Origin: Aquabacter cavernae
GTDB taxonomy: Bacteria; Pseudomonadota; Alphaproteobacteria; Rhizobiales; Xanthobacteraceae
Length of the DNA stretch: 64,000 nucleotides
Direction: 5' to 3'
NCBI RefSeq assembly: GCF_003993795.1
Contig: NZ_RWKV01000001.1
Span: 1-64,000, forward strand
Positions 50,762-59,637 of the stretch are shown piece by piece (within the stretch, counting starts at the first letter, position 1; every line of letters starts with the position of its first letter). A program made the translations under genes and the position numbers. The notes under the pieces are model-generated. The model searched no databases. It saw only the letters and a program-made list of their open reading frames with translations, and was not told the origin of the DNA.

Positions 50762-52594
50762 GTGCGCATTCTCGGTCTTTCCGCGCTTTATCACGACAGT
50801 GCCGCCGCCCTGGTGGTGGACGGGGAGATCGTGGCCGCGGCGCAGGAAGAGCGCTTCACCCGCCGCAAGCACGACGACCGGTTCCCGCAGAACGCCATCG
50901 CCTATTGCCTTGAGGAAGGCGGCATCAGCCTGTCGGACCTCGACCATGTGGTGTTCTACGACAAGCCGTTCCTCAAGTTCGAGCGGCTGCTGGAAACCTA
51001 TGTGGCCTTCGCGCCCAAGGGCTTCCGCTCGTTCCGCATCGCCCTGCCGCTCTGGCTGCGCGAGAAGCTGTTCCAGAAGGACCTTCTGGCCGGCGAGCTG
51101 AAGGGCATGGGCGGCGGCACGTTCGAGGCCAGCAAGCTGCTCTTCACCGAGCACCATCTGAGCCATGCGGCCAGCGCCTTCTTTCCCTCGCCCTTCGAGG
51201 AGGCCCTGGTACTCACGCTGGACGGCGTGGGCGAATGGGCCACCACCTCGGCCGCCATCGGCAAGGGCAACCAGCTCGACATCTTCAAGGAAGTGCATTT
51301 CCCGCACTCCCTCGGCCTGCTTTATTCGGCCTTCACCTATTATACCGGCTTCAAGGTCAATTCCGGCGAGTACAAGGTCATGGGCCTCGCGCCCTATGGC
51401 GAGCCGCGCTTCGTGCAGACCATCCTCGACCATCTCATCGATGTGAAGGAGGACGGGTCCTACCGCCTGAACCTCGACTATTTCGACTATTGCACCGGCC
51501 TGACCATGACCAACAGCCGGTTCGACGCCCTGTTCGGCGCGCCTCCGCGCCGGCCGGACAAGGAGGTGCTGACCCCCTTCCACATGGACCTCGCCGCCTC
51601 CGTGCAGAAGGTGACCGAGATCGTGGTGGAGAAGCTGGCGCGCGGCCTCCAGAAGGAGACCGGGCAGCGCAAGCTATGCATGGCGGGCGGCGTGGCGCTG
51701 AACTGCGTGGCCAACGGCGTGCTGCACCGGCTCGGCCTGTTCGACGACATCTATGTCCAGCCCGCCGCCGGCGATGCGGGCGGCGCGGTGGGTGCGGCGC
51801 TGGCCGCCTATCACATCCATCACGGCAAGCCGCGGACCTCGGGCAAGGACCGCATGCGCGGCGCCTATCTCGGCCCGGTCTTCGCGCAGGCCGACATCGA
51901 GCGCCGCCTGACCGAGGCGGGCGCCGTGTTCGAGGTGCTGGACGAGGACACCCTCGTTGATGAGACCGCCCGCGCGCTGGCGGACGAGAAGGCGGTGGGC
52001 TGGTTCCAGGGGCGCATGGAGTTCGGGCCGCGCGCGCTGGGCGGGCGCTCCATCCTGGGCGATCCGCGCTCGCCCACCATGCAGAAGACCTTGAACCTGA
52101 AGGTCAAGTATCGCGAGAGCTTCCGCCCCTTCGCGCCCTCCGTGCTGCGCGAGCATGTGGCCGATTATTTCGAATACGACGCCGACAGCCCCTACATGCT
52201 CATGGTGGCGCCCGTGGTGGAAAGCCGCCGCCGCCCCATGACCGCCGAGCAGGAGGCGCTGTTCGGCATCGAAAAGCTGAACGTGCCGCGCTCCGACATT
52301 CCCGCCGTGACCCATGTGGACTATTCCGCGCGGCTCCAGACGGTGACGGCGGACGTGGCGCCCCGCTATCACGCGCTCATCTCCCGCTTCCGCGACCTCA
52401 CCGGCTGCCCGCTGGTGGTGAACACCTCGTTCAACGTGCGCGGCGAGCCCATCGTCTGCACGCCGGAAGACGCCTTCCGCTGCTTCATGGGCACCGACAT
52501 CGAGGTGCTCGCGGTCGGCAATTGCCTGCTGCGCAAGGAGCGGCAGGACCCCGCGCTGAAGCTCAATTACGAGACCGCGTTCGAGCTGGACTGA
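50762..52594 (+). CDS. NodU/CmcH/SxtI-type carbamoyltransferase
   Basis: 610 residues, GTG start 11 bp after the SxtK-like stop. The Kae1-like N-terminal domain has LGLSALYHDSAAALVVDGEIVAAAQEERFTRRKHD and EHHLSHAASAFFPSPFEEALVLTLDGVGEW (metal His pair H-H-x-x-H). KLCMAGGVALNCVANG and QPAAGDAGGAVGAAL are the nucleotide loops, and the C-terminal domain has GRMEFGPRALGGRSILGDPRSP and CPLVVNTSFNVRGEPIVCTPEDA. It transfers carbamoyl from carbamoyl phosphate, via carbamoyl-AMP, to a hydroxyl of an unknown glycan or metabolite. Confidence 0.93.
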   Translation: MRILGLSALYHDSAAALVVDGEIVAAAQEERFTRRKHDDRFPQNAIAYCLEEGGISLSDLDHVVFYDKPFLKFERLLETYVAFAPKGFRSFRIALPLWLREKLFQKDLLAGELKGMGGGTFEASKLLFTEHHLSHAASAFFPSPFEEALVLTLDGVGEWATTSAAIGKGNQLDIFKEVHFPHSLGLLYSAFTYYTGFKVNSGEYKVMGLAPYGEPRFVQTILDHLIDVKEDGSYRLNLDYFDYCTGLTMTNSRFDALFGAPPRRPDKEVLTPFHMDLAASVQKVTEIVVEKLARGLQKETGQRKLCMAGGVALNCVANGVLHRLGLFDDIYVQPAAGDAGGAVGAALAAYHIHHGKPRTSGKDRMRGAYLGPVFAQADIERRLTEAGAVFEVLDEDTLVDETARALADEKAVGWFQGRMEFGPRALGGRSILGDPRSPTMQKTLNLKVKYRESFRPFAPSVLREHVADYFEYDADSPYMLMVAPVVESRRRPMTAEQEALFGIEKLNVPRSDIPAVTHVDYSARLQTVTADVAPRYHALISRFRDLTGCPLVVNTSFNVRGEPIVCTPEDAFRCFMGTDIEVLAVGNCLLRKERQDPALKLNYETAFELD

Positions 52595-52687
52595 GCCGCG
52601 CGCGCTCCCGCATTGACAGTGAAGCAGGCGCCCTGCCAAAGCTGGCGCTTCGACAAGCGGGAGCGCGGGATTTCATGGCGGGTTTTC

Positions 52688-53734
52688 ATGGCCGGTGAGC
52701 GGTCGAGCGGCATTCTGGTTGGCATCCTGGCTTTTCTCGGCCTCTGCGCGGCCTTCTTCTTCGCCGAGGCCCTGCTGGCGCCCGTGGCGTTCGCGCTGTT
52801 CATCATTGCGGTGGTGCGCCCGGTGCAGGTGGCGTTCTCCCGCCGCATCCCCGCCTTGCCCGCCGCGCTGCTGACGGTGCTGATCACGCTGGCGGTGGTG
52901 GCCTCGGTGCTGTCCACCGTGGTCTGGGGGCTCGGCCATGTGGGCCAGTGGGTGTTCGGCAACGTGGCCCGCTTCCAGGCGCTCTATGAGAATGTGACCA
53001 CCTTCCTGGAAGGCCACGGCTTCGTCATGGCCAGCCTGCTGGCGGATCATTTCGACGTGCGCTGGCTGCTGCGCCTGATCCAGGAAATCTCCGGGCGCCT
53101 CAATACGCTGGGCTCCTTCCTGGTGATCACCTTCGTCTATGTGCTGCTGGGCCTGCTTGAGGTGGATGTGCTGCGCCGGCAGGTGGGGCGCCTGCCGCGC
53201 CGCGAGACGGCGGACTTCCTGCTGGCGGCCGGCGGGGACGTGGCGCGCAAGCTGCAGACCTACATGCTGGTGCGCACGCTCATGAGCGTCGCCACCGGCT
53301 TCGTGGTCTGGGGCTTCACGCTTGCGGCGGGGCTGGAACTGGCCACGGCCTGGGGCGCCATCGCCTTCGCCATGAACTACATCCCGTTCATCGGGCCGTT
53401 CATCGCCACGTTCCTGCCCACCGTGTTCGCAGTGGTGCAGTCCGGTTCGTGGGAACTGGCGGTGCTGGTGTTCGTGTCGCTGAACGTGATCCAGTTCCTC
53501 ACCGGCAGCTATCTGGAGCCGCGCATCGCGGGGCGGGCGCTGGCGGTCTCGCCCTTCATGGTGCTGTTCGCCGTGTTCTTCTTCAGCTTCCTCTGGGGGC
53601 TGGAGGGGGCCTTTATCGGCGTGCCCATCCTCATCGCCACCCTCACGGTCTGCGCCCGCAGCACGTCCGCCCGCTGGGTGGCGGACCTGCTGTCGGGGCG
53701 CGATCCACCGGAAACCCCGGCGGCGGAGACCTGA
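52688..53734 (+). CDS. AI-2E family (PerM/TqsA-like) transporter
   Basis: 348 residues with about seven or eight membrane helices: ILVGILAFLGLCAAFFFAEALLAPVAFALFIIAVVRPV at the start, then a large periplasmic region rich in W/F/H, and LATAWGAIAFAMNYIPFIGPFIATFLPTVFAVVQSG with the conserved N-Y-I-P-x-[IV]-G-P. The end SYLEPRIAGRALAVSPFMVLFAVFFFSFLWGLEGAFIGVPILI is also typical (E-P-x-[IL]-x-G). Members export autoinducer-2 or act as Na+/H+ antiporters; function here is open. It lies 94 bp after the carbamoyltransferase. Confidence 0.88.
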   Translation: MAGERSSGILVGILAFLGLCAAFFFAEALLAPVAFALFIIAVVRPVQVAFSRRIPALPAALLTVLITLAVVASVLSTVVWGLGHVGQWVFGNVARFQALYENVTTFLEGHGFVMASLLADHFDVRWLLRLIQEISGRLNTLGSFLVITFVYVLLGLLEVDVLRRQVGRLPRRETADFLLAAGGDVARKLQTYMLVRTLMSVATGFVVWGFTLAAGLELATAWGAIAFAMNYIPFIGPFIATFLPTVFAVVQSGSWELAVLVFVSLNVIQFLTGSYLEPRIAGRALAVSPFMVLFAVFFFSFLWGLEGAFIGVPILIATLTVCARSTSARWVADLLSGRDPPETPAAET

Positions 53735-53754
53735 CGCCGAAGGGCCGGGGGCAG

Positions 53755-54645
53755 TCAGCCCTTCCGGTCGCCGCGGATCAGTTCCAGCAGGGCCTCTTCC
53801 GCCCGCGAGCGGTAGCGGTCCACATGGCGCAGGATGAAGAAGGGGCGCTCGGGAAACGCCATGGGCACGAGGCAGAGCTGCCCCGTGGCGAGCCCCGCGC
53901 CCACCACCAGCTCGGAGATGACGGTGGCGCCCGCGCCCGCCGCCACGGCGCTCAGAACGGCTTCGTTGGACGGGAACTCCAGCGCCACGGTAAGGGCCTT
54001 GGGGTCCACCCCATAGGCGCGGCACCCATCCTCGAACACCTGCCGGGTGCCTGAACCGCTCTCGCGCAGCACCCAGTCCGTGGCGAGGAGGTCTGCCGGG
54101 GCGAGGTCCGCGCGACCCGCCCAGGGATGGTCGCGGCCCACCACCAGCACCAGCCGGTCGCCGGGCACGGCGAGCCGCACGAGGGGGGCTTCGCTCACGC
54201 CCCCTTCCACGAAGGCGAGATCCGCCTGTCCGTCCAGCAGCGCCGCCACGCCCTCCGCCGTATTGCCGATCTCCACCTTGATGGCGATGCCGGGATGCAG
54301 GAGCCGGTAGCGGGCAAGGCGCGGGCCCAGCCAGTAATTGGCGATGGTCTGGCTGGCATGGACCGAGAGGCTGCCCCGGCGCAGGCCGGAAATGTCGTTC
54401 AGCACCGCCTCGGCGCGCGACACGCGCTCCAGGATGGCCTGCGCCTCGACCAGGAAGACCTGCCCCGCCTCGGTCAATTCGATGCGGCGGCCGACGCGAT
54501 GGAACAGATGGGTGCCGCAGCCCGCCTCAAGCGCGGCCACCGAGGCGCTGACCGCAGGCTGGGTCATGTTGAGCCGCTCGGCGGCGCGCGTCATGTGAAG
54601 CTGCGCGGCCACTTCCACGAAGACGCGCAATTGCTCGAAGGTCAT
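53755..54645 (-). CDS. LysR family transcriptional regulator (YeiE-like)
   Basis: 296 residues from MTFEQLRVFVEVAAQLHMTRAAERLNMTQPAVSASVAALE, the winged helix-turn-helix. The effector domain starts near residue 90 (GSLSVHASQTIANYWLGPRLARYRLLHPGI) and contains VLRESGSGTRQVFEDG, the T/S-rich anion-contact loop shared by CysB/YeiE-like proteins. It lies 160 bp downstream of yeiH on the same strand, whereas in many bacteria it is divergent; regulation of yeiH is still the likeliest role. The C-terminus overlaps nothing; the convergent AI-2E gene stops 20 bp away. Confidence 0.87.
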   Translation of the reverse strand: MTFEQLRVFVEVAAQLHMTRAAERLNMTQPAVSASVAALEAGCGTHLFHRVGRRIELTEAGQVFLVEAQAILERVSRAEAVLNDISGLRRGSLSVHASQTIANYWLGPRLARYRLLHPGIAIKVEIGNTAEGVAALLDGQADLAFVEGGVSEAPLVRLAVPGDRLVLVVGRDHPWAGRADLAPADLLATDWVLRESGSGTRQVFEDGCRAYGVDPKALTVALEFPSNEAVLSAVAAGAGATVISELVVGAGLATGQLCLVPMAFPERPFFILRHVDRYRSRAEEALLELIRGDRKG

Positions 54646-54805
54646 CGCAATCCCTGCCGCCCCGGATCGCGGAGCCGGCATCGGTTCTACAGCGAACCGT
54701 CGGAGATTAGAAGGCGCGGGCCGTTTTGGGTGGAACACACCAACGGCTCCGGTCAAAGACCGGAGCCAAGCGGGTTTCGCTCAGGCGCCGCGCGGGCTTT
54801 TGGTA

Positions 54806-55822
54806 TCAGACGAGGCTGACCAGCCCGTAGCCGCCCACCGCCGCCACAAGGGTCGCCGCGCCGCCCAAGGCGAGGGGCTTGAGGCCCTTGGCCTTCAGCT
54901 TGCGCAGGTCGCTGTCCAGGCCGATGGCCGAGAGGGCCACCGCCAGCAGGAAGGTGGTGACGGGCGCCGCGATGGCCTTGGTCTCGGCGGGCAGGATGCC
55001 CAGGCTGTTGATGCCGATCACGCCGATAAAGGCGAACACGAACCACGGCACGGGGGCGGACGCATCCGTCGAAGCCTCCCGGCGGCGGGCGAGGAAGGCC
55101 AGCGACAGAACCAGGGGCGCCAGCAGCATCACGCGGGTGAGCTTGGCGATGGTGCCCACTTCGCCCGCTTCCTGGCCGCCCTGGAAGGCGGCGGCCACCA
55201 CCTGCGCCACCTCATGCACCGAGGCGCCGGTCCACAGCCCGTAGGCGTGGCCGCTGAGGCCCAGGAGCGGCATGAGCAGCGGGTAGACGAACATGGCCAC
55301 CGAGCCGAACAGGGTGACGCAGGCCATGGCATAGGCCACGTCCTCGTCGGTGCCCCGCGTCACCGTATTGGTGGCGACGATGGCCGAGGCGCCGCACACG
55401 GCGGTGCCGGCGGCGATCAGCTCGGTGAGGCCGCGCTCGACGCCCATGAGGCGGCCGATCCACTTGGTGGCGAAGAAGATGAGGAGCAGCGTCGCCGCCA
55501 CCGCCGCGAAGCCCGCCGCGCCCACGTCCGCCACCTGGCCGAACGTGACCTGGAGGCCCAGCAGGATGATGGCGAAGCGCAGGATGGGCCGGGCGGCGAA
55601 TTTCAGGCCGGGCTTGGCGGCGGCAGGCACCGTGAACACGGTGTGGGCCGCCATGCCCATGAACACGCCGAGCACCAGCGGGCTCACCAGCGTGAAGCCG
55701 CTGACCGCGCGCAGCACATAAGCGAGCACCGTGACGCCCACGGCCAGAGCGAGGCCCGGCGCGAGGGCTTTCAGCCGCGCGGCGGCGGGAGCGTCAAGCC
55801 TCGGCTTGTGGGCGATGTCCAT
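54806..55822 (-). CDS. YeiH family putative sulfate exporter (UPF0324)
   Basis: 338 residues with about ten hydrophobic helices. GFTLVSPLVLGVFMGMAAHTVF, GLKFAARPILRFAIILLGLQVTFGQV (the R-x-x-I-x-L-L-G-L-x family motif) and GLTELIAAGTAVCGASAIVATNTVTRGTDEDVAYAMACVTLFGSVAMFVYPLL (conserved G-T-A-[IV]-C-G-A-S-A) are diagnostic. ASVHEVAQVVAAAF gives the H-E in the next loop. Proteins of this family are linked to sulfate or sulfite export and sometimes sit with taurine degradation genes; the substrate is unproven here. Confidence 0.9.
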   Translation of the reverse strand: MDIAHKPRLDAPAAARLKALAPGLALAVGVTVLAYVLRAVSGFTLVSPLVLGVFMGMAAHTVFTVPAAAKPGLKFAARPILRFAIILLGLQVTFGQVADVGAAGFAAVAATLLLIFFATKWIGRLMGVERGLTELIAAGTAVCGASAIVATNTVTRGTDEDVAYAMACVTLFGSVAMFVYPLLMPLLGLSGHAYGLWTGASVHEVAQVVAAAFQGGQEAGEVGTIAKLTRVMLLAPLVLSLAFLARRREASTDASAPVPWFVFAFIGVIGINSLGILPAETKAIAAPVTTFLLAVALSAIGLDSDLRKLKAKGLKPLALGGAATLVAAVGGYGLVSLV

Positions 55823-55884
55823 GGCGCGAAAAATTCCGGGATCCTCAGTCGCCTCAAGGAAACCAGCGGGAGAGGGGCAATCCC

Positions 55885-55909
55885 ATCAAATTCTAATTAT
55901 GGGTTTGAT
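55885..55909. promoter_or_regulatory. Candidate LysR operator upstream of yeiH
   Basis: ATCAAA (55885-55890) and TTTGAT (55904-55909) form an inverted repeat around an AT-rich core in an otherwise GC-rich gap, 63 bp upstream of the yeiH start and 130 bp before pstB. AT-rich dyads with a half-site spacing like this are typical LysR-type sites. The neighbouring LysR protein is the obvious candidate to bind. Inference from position and symmetry. Confidence 0.35.
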
Positions 55910-56038
55910 CCGCCGAACTTATTCATCGCGGGCGGCGTGCGGCGCGGGAGACGTGACGATTGGGTGACGTGATCTGGCGCAACGACGCCCCGTCCCGCCT
56001 CCGCCAGGGTGGGCGCGACGAAGAAGGGATCGCACGCC

Positions 56039-56854
56039 GTGTCCTTCCTCCAGCCCCACCAGACCCCGACATCCGCTGGTCCGGCCGCCCGGATATCCGC
56101 ACCGGAGAAGCTGCTCGTGCGCTCCGTGAGCTACCATTACGGCCGCACCCAGTCGCTGTTCGAGGTGAGCCTGCCCATCCACCGCAACCGGACCACGGCG
56201 CTCATCGGGCCGTCCGGCTGCGGGAAGTCCACCCTGTTGCGGGTGCTGAACCGGATGTTCGAGCTTTATCACGACCAGACCGCCACCGGCGAAGTGCTCA
56301 TGGACGGGGTGGATATCCTCTCCCACGGCCTCGACCCCATCCTGGTGCGCACCCGCATCGGCATGGTCGCCCAGAAGCCGACGCCCTTTCCCATGTCCAT
56401 CTTCGACAATGTGGCGCTGGGCGTGCGCCTCAATGAGGAATTGCGCCCGGCGGCGCTGAAGGAGCGGGTGGAATGGGCGCTGCGTCGCGCGGCCTTGTGG
56501 GATGAGGTGAAGGACATCCTCCCTCGCAGCGGGCTCGGCCTCTCGGGCGGCCAGCAGCAGCGCCTATGCATCGCCCGCACGCTGGCGGTGCGGCCCGAAG
56601 TCATCCTGCTGGACGAGCCCTGCTCCGCGCTCGATCCGCTCTCCACGGCCAGGATCGAGGAGACCATGGACGAGCTGAAGGCCGACCACACGCTCGTCAT
56701 CGTCACCCACAACATGCAGCAGGCGGCGCGGGTCTCCGACTTCACCGGCTTCATGTATCTGGGCCGACTGGTGGAGTTCGGCCCCACCGACGACCTGTTC
56801 ACCAACCCGAAGGACGAGCGCACCCTGCGCTACGTCACCGGCCGGTTCGGCTGA
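56039..56854 (+). CDS. pstB: Phosphate ABC transporter ATP-binding protein PstB (stand-alone)
   Basis: 271 residues from GTG 56039 with AGAAGGGA 10 bp upstream; a second GTG at 56009 would add ten residues. Walker [22 protein letters not shown], the Q-loop [29 protein letters not shown] and signature [49 protein letters not shown] closely match PstB, the energiser of high-affinity phosphate import. Unlike usual, no pstS, pstC, pstA or phoU flanks it. It may serve a Pst permease elsewhere, or a related oxyanion importer. Confidence 0.88.
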   Translation: MSFLQPHQTPTSAGPAARISAPEKLLVRSVSYHYGRTQSLFEVSLPIHRNRTTALIGPSGCGKSTLLRVLNRMFELYHDQTATGEVLMDGVDILSHGLDPILVRTRIGMVAQKPTPFPMSIFDNVALGVRLNEELRPAALKERVEWALRRAALWDEVKDILPRSGLGLSGGQQQRLCIARTLAVRPEVILLDEPCSALDPLSTARIEETMDELKADHTLVIVTHNMQQAARVSDFTGFMYLGRLVEFGPTDDLFTNPKDERTLRYVTGRFG

Positions 56855-56860
56855 GCGCCG

Positions 56861-56920
56861 CTATCTCTTTGTCTTTCCGCGTTTCCTTCACGCGAACCGC
56901 TTCACGCTTCGCTCGGAGAC
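56861..56920. repeat. Dispersed Rhizobiales-type repeat, copy B
   Basis: Inverted relative to 125-187. CTATCTCTTTGTCTTTCCGC and GTTTCCTTCACGCGAACCGC, then TTCACGCTTCGCTCGG, correspond to the reverse complement of copy A with about 85% agreement by eye over 55 bp. It fills the gap between the convergent pstB and acuI genes and reaches to within 4 bp of the acuI stop. Confidence 0.65.
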
Positions 56921-56923
56921 GCT

Positions 56924-57910
56924 TTAAAGCGCGATCACGGTTCGCCCGCGCACCTCGCCCTTCAGGATGGGATCGGCGAGGCCGATCACGTCCTCCAGCC
57001 GCACTTCGCGGGTCATGTGGGCGAAGTCCTCGGGGGTCAGAAGATCGCCCAGGCGCGCCCAGACGGCGGCGCGGCGCACGGTGGGATAGGCCACCGATTC
57101 CACGCCCAGCAGCGCCACGCCGCGCAGGATGAACGGGAAGACCGTGGTGGGCAGGTCGCTGCCGCCCGCAAGGCCGCAGGCCGCCACCGCGCCGCCATAG
57201 GCGGTGGCCGCGAGCACATTGGCGAGCACGCCGCCGCCCACCGTGTCCACCGCGCCCGCCCAGGTCTCGCTCTGGAGCGGCTTGCCCGGCACGGCATAAG
57301 TGGCGCGATCGACGATGTGCGCGGCGCCCAGCGCCTTCAGATAGTCCGCCTCGGCGGGGCGGCCGGTAAGCGCGCTCACCTCATAGCCGAGCCGGGAGAG
57401 CAGGCGCACCGCCACGCTGCCCACGCCGCCTGCGGCGCCCGTCACGAGCACGGGTGCGCCCGCGGCCAGTCCGTGCCGCTCCAGCGCCTCCACGCACAGC
57501 ATGGCCGTGAAGCCGGCGGTGCCCAGGACCATGGCTTCGCGGGCGGAGAGGTTCGGCGGCAGCTTCACGAGCCATTCGCCCTTCACCCGGGCGCGTTCCG
57601 AAAAACCGCCGGACCAATGCTCGCCCACGCCCCAGCCTGTGAGCACCACCGTGTCGCCCGCCGCGAAGCCGGGGTTCGCGCTGGCCCGCACGGTGCCCGC
57701 GAGATCGACGCCCGGCACCATGGGGAAGGTGCGCAGGATGCGGCCCAGGCCCTTCAGCGCGAGGCCGTCCTTGTAGTTCAGGGAGGAATATTCCACGTCG
57801 AGGGTGACATCCCCGTCCGGCAGGTCCGCCAGCGTGATGGCCTCCAGCGCCACCGTCTGTCCCGCCTCGCTCTTGCGCGCCATGATGGCCCGGAAGGTGT
57901 CGCTGCTCAT
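56924..57910 (-). CDS. acuI: Acrylyl-CoA reductase AcuI (YhdH/YhfP-type quinone reductase family)
   Basis: 328 residues from MSSDTFRAIMARKSE. DVEYSSLNYKDGLALKGLGRILRTFPMVPGVDLAGTV and VVLTGWGVGEHWSGGFSERARVKGEWLVKLPPNLS are AcuI/YhdH motifs, and VLVTGAAGGVGSVAVRLLSRLGYEV is the NADPH loop. It lacks the catalytic zinc-binding residues of alcohol dehydrogenases, as expected for this MDR branch. AcuI reduces acrylyl-CoA to propionyl-CoA and protects against acrylate made during DMSP or 3-hydroxypropionate metabolism. In an organism with Mcd this could feed propionyl-CoA recycling. Confidence 0.9.
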   Translation of the reverse strand: MSSDTFRAIMARKSEAGQTVALEAITLADLPDGDVTLDVEYSSLNYKDGLALKGLGRILRTFPMVPGVDLAGTVRASANPGFAAGDTVVLTGWGVGEHWSGGFSERARVKGEWLVKLPPNLSAREAMVLGTAGFTAMLCVEALERHGLAAGAPVLVTGAAGGVGSVAVRLLSRLGYEVSALTGRPAEADYLKALGAAHIVDRATYAVPGKPLQSETWAGAVDTVGGGVLANVLAATAYGGAVAACGLAGGSDLPTTVFPFILRGVALLGVESVAYPTVRRAAVWARLGDLLTPEDFAHMTREVRLEDVIGLADPILKGEVRGRTVIAL

Positions 57911-58091
57911 GGTCCGGTTGCTCCCTTTCGCCGTGCCGGTTGTCCGGCCGCGTGCGGTTCTTGCCGGCACTGAAGCCGAAAGCGGGCGGGCTGACAATCG
58001 CGCGTCATGCGGCCATCGCGCAGTCGGTGCAGGATTGGAACCAAGCGCGGGCTTTGCCGATTTCTGCTAGGCTATATCGCGGAGGGTCATC

Positions 58092-58343
58092 ATGGGTATC
58101 ATCTGGACCATCATTATCGGCTTCGTCGTCGGGCTGGTCGCCAAGTTCTTCTATTCCGGCGCCAATGAGCCGCGCGGCTTCATCCTGACCACGGTGCTCG
58201 GCATCGTCGGCGCGCTGGTGGCCACCTATCTCGGCCAGGCCATCGGCTGGTACCATGCGGGCGAGAGCGCGGGGTTCATCGGCGCCATCGTGGGCGCCCT
58301 CATCGTCCTCGTCGCCTGGGGCCAGCTCGCCCGGCGCATGTGA
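58092..58343 (+). CDS. GlsB/YeaQ/YmgE family stress membrane protein
   Basis: 83 residues with three hydrophobic helices: MGIIWTIIIGFVVGLVAKFFYSG, GFILTTVLGIVGALVATYLGQAIGWY and GFIGAIVGALIVLVAWGQLARR. The G-[IL]-[IV]-x-x-[IL]-[IV]-x-G-x-[IV]-x-G-x-x-A-[KR] start is the transglycosylase-associated (YmgE/GlsB) family signature. It is a stress-induced inner-membrane protein of unknown mechanism. GGAGG lies about 9 bp upstream of the ATG. Confidence 0.9.
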   Translation: MGIIWTIIIGFVVGLVAKFFYSGANEPRGFILTTVLGIVGALVATYLGQAIGWYHAGESAGFIGAIVGALIVLVAWGQLARRM

Positions 58344-58441
58344 GATCGGCGCGCGGGCTCTTCGGTCTCGGTGGCGTGAAGGGTGTCCCGCTCCGGGGGG
58401 AAACCCTCTAATGTGGGATCGCCCCTGACGCGAGACCTTTC

Positions 58442-59548
58442 ATGCCGCCCCGTCCTCCCGCCGAACTCGGCGCGCCGGTGTCCGAGATCGAGACGCCGGC
58501 TCTGGTGATCGACCTCGATCTGTTCGAGCGCAACCTCGCCACCATGGCCGATGCCGTCGGGGGGTCCGGTGTGCGCCTGCGGCCCCATGCCAAGGCGCAC
58601 AAATGCCCCGATATCGCCCTGCGCCAGATGGCATCCGGAGCGATCGGTGTGTGCTGCCAGAAGGTGAGCGAGGCGGAAGTGTTCGTGGCGGCGGGCATTC
58701 CCGATGTGCTGCTGACCAATGAGGTGGCGGACCCGCGCAAGCTGCGCCGCCTCGCCGATCTGAGCCGCACGGCCCGCATCGGCCTGTGCGTGGACGGTCC
58801 CGCCCATGTGGCGCGCCTCGCGCAGGCGAGGGCGGGCCATGAGGGGCGGCTGGATATCCTCATCGAGATCGATGTGGGGCAGGGCCGGTGCGGCATGCCG
58901 GTGGGGCCGCAACTGGTGGACCTCGCCCGTGCCATCGACGCCGTGCCGGGCCTCTCCTTCGCCGGGCTCCAGGCCTATCAGGGCAAGGCCCAGCACCTGC
59001 GCGCGCCGCAGGACCGGCGCACGGCCATCGGCCATGCGGTGGAGCGGGCGCGCATCGCCAAGTCCATGCTGGAAGGTACCGGGATCGCCTGCCCCATCGT
59101 GACCGGCGCGGGCACGGGCACCTTCGCGCTGGAAATGACGTCGGGCATCTATACGGAGCTACAGCCGGGCTCCTACGCGCTCATGGATGCGGATTATGCC
59201 CGCAACGCCTTTGACGGCCCGGTCTTCGCCCATGCCTTGACCCTGCACGCCACGGTCATCAGCACCGCCGTGCCGGGGCAGGCGGTTCTGGACGTGGGCT
59301 ATAAGGGCGCGGCGGTGGATAGCGGCCTTCCGGTGCCGGTCTCGCCCGCGACCGAGGTGCTCGGCATGTCGGACGAGCACACCGTTCTGCGCCAGCCGGA
59401 GCGCGCGCCGCTGGCGGTGGGCGACCGGGTCATCCTCTTGCCCGGCCATGTGGACCCCACGGTCAATCTCCACGACTGGTTCGTGGGCGTGCGCGACGGG
59501 CGGGTGGAGACCCTCTGGCCCATCACCGCGCGGGGCGCAGGGCTGTAA
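58442..59548 (+). CDS. DSD1-family PLP-dependent enzyme (D-threonine/hydroxyaspartate aldolase-like)
   Basis: 368 residues. TPALVIDLDLFERNLATMA and LRPHAKAHKCPDIALRQM (Schiff-base Lys in H-x-K-[AT]-H-K) define the alanine-racemase-like N-terminal barrel. GLQAYQGKAQHLR and VTGAGTGTFALEM follow. The C-terminal metal site reads PGHVDPTVNLHDWFVG, an H-x-D arrangement as in D-threonine aldolase and beta-hydroxyaspartate aldolase rather than the H-x-C of vertebrate D-serine dehydratase. It likely cleaves or dehydrates a D- or beta-hydroxy amino acid. Substrate not determinable. Confidence 0.87.
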   Translation: MPPRPPAELGAPVSEIETPALVIDLDLFERNLATMADAVGGSGVRLRPHAKAHKCPDIALRQMASGAIGVCCQKVSEAEVFVAAGIPDVLLTNEVADPRKLRRLADLSRTARIGLCVDGPAHVARLAQARAGHEGRLDILIEIDVGQGRCGMPVGPQLVDLARAIDAVPGLSFAGLQAYQGKAQHLRAPQDRRTAIGHAVERARIAKSMLEGTGIACPIVTGAGTGTFALEMTSGIYTELQPGSYALMDADYARNAFDGPVFAHALTLHATVISTAVPGQAVLDVGYKGAAVDSGLPVPVSPATEVLGMSDEHTVLRQPERAPLAVGDRVILLPGHVDPTVNLHDWFVGVRDGRVETLWPITARGAGL

Positions 59549-59580
59549 AGCATTTCCGGGGGAAGCCCAGGACACGAAAA

Positions 59581-59611
59581 AGCCGGGGCGTTTGCAGGAA
59601 ACGCCCCGGCT
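59581..59611 (-). terminator. Rho-independent terminator of the CoA-transferase operon
   Basis: AGCCGGGGCGTTT (59581-59593) and AAACGCCCCGGCT (59599-59611) pair perfectly over 13 bp with a GCAGG loop. On the minus strand the stem is followed by TTTTCG, a clear T tract. It lies 26 bp past the scoB stop. It also faces the end of the convergent DSD1 gene, so it may stop both transcripts. Confidence 0.9.
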
Positions 59612-59637
59612 CTGATCTCAGGCTGCGGAAGCGGCGA

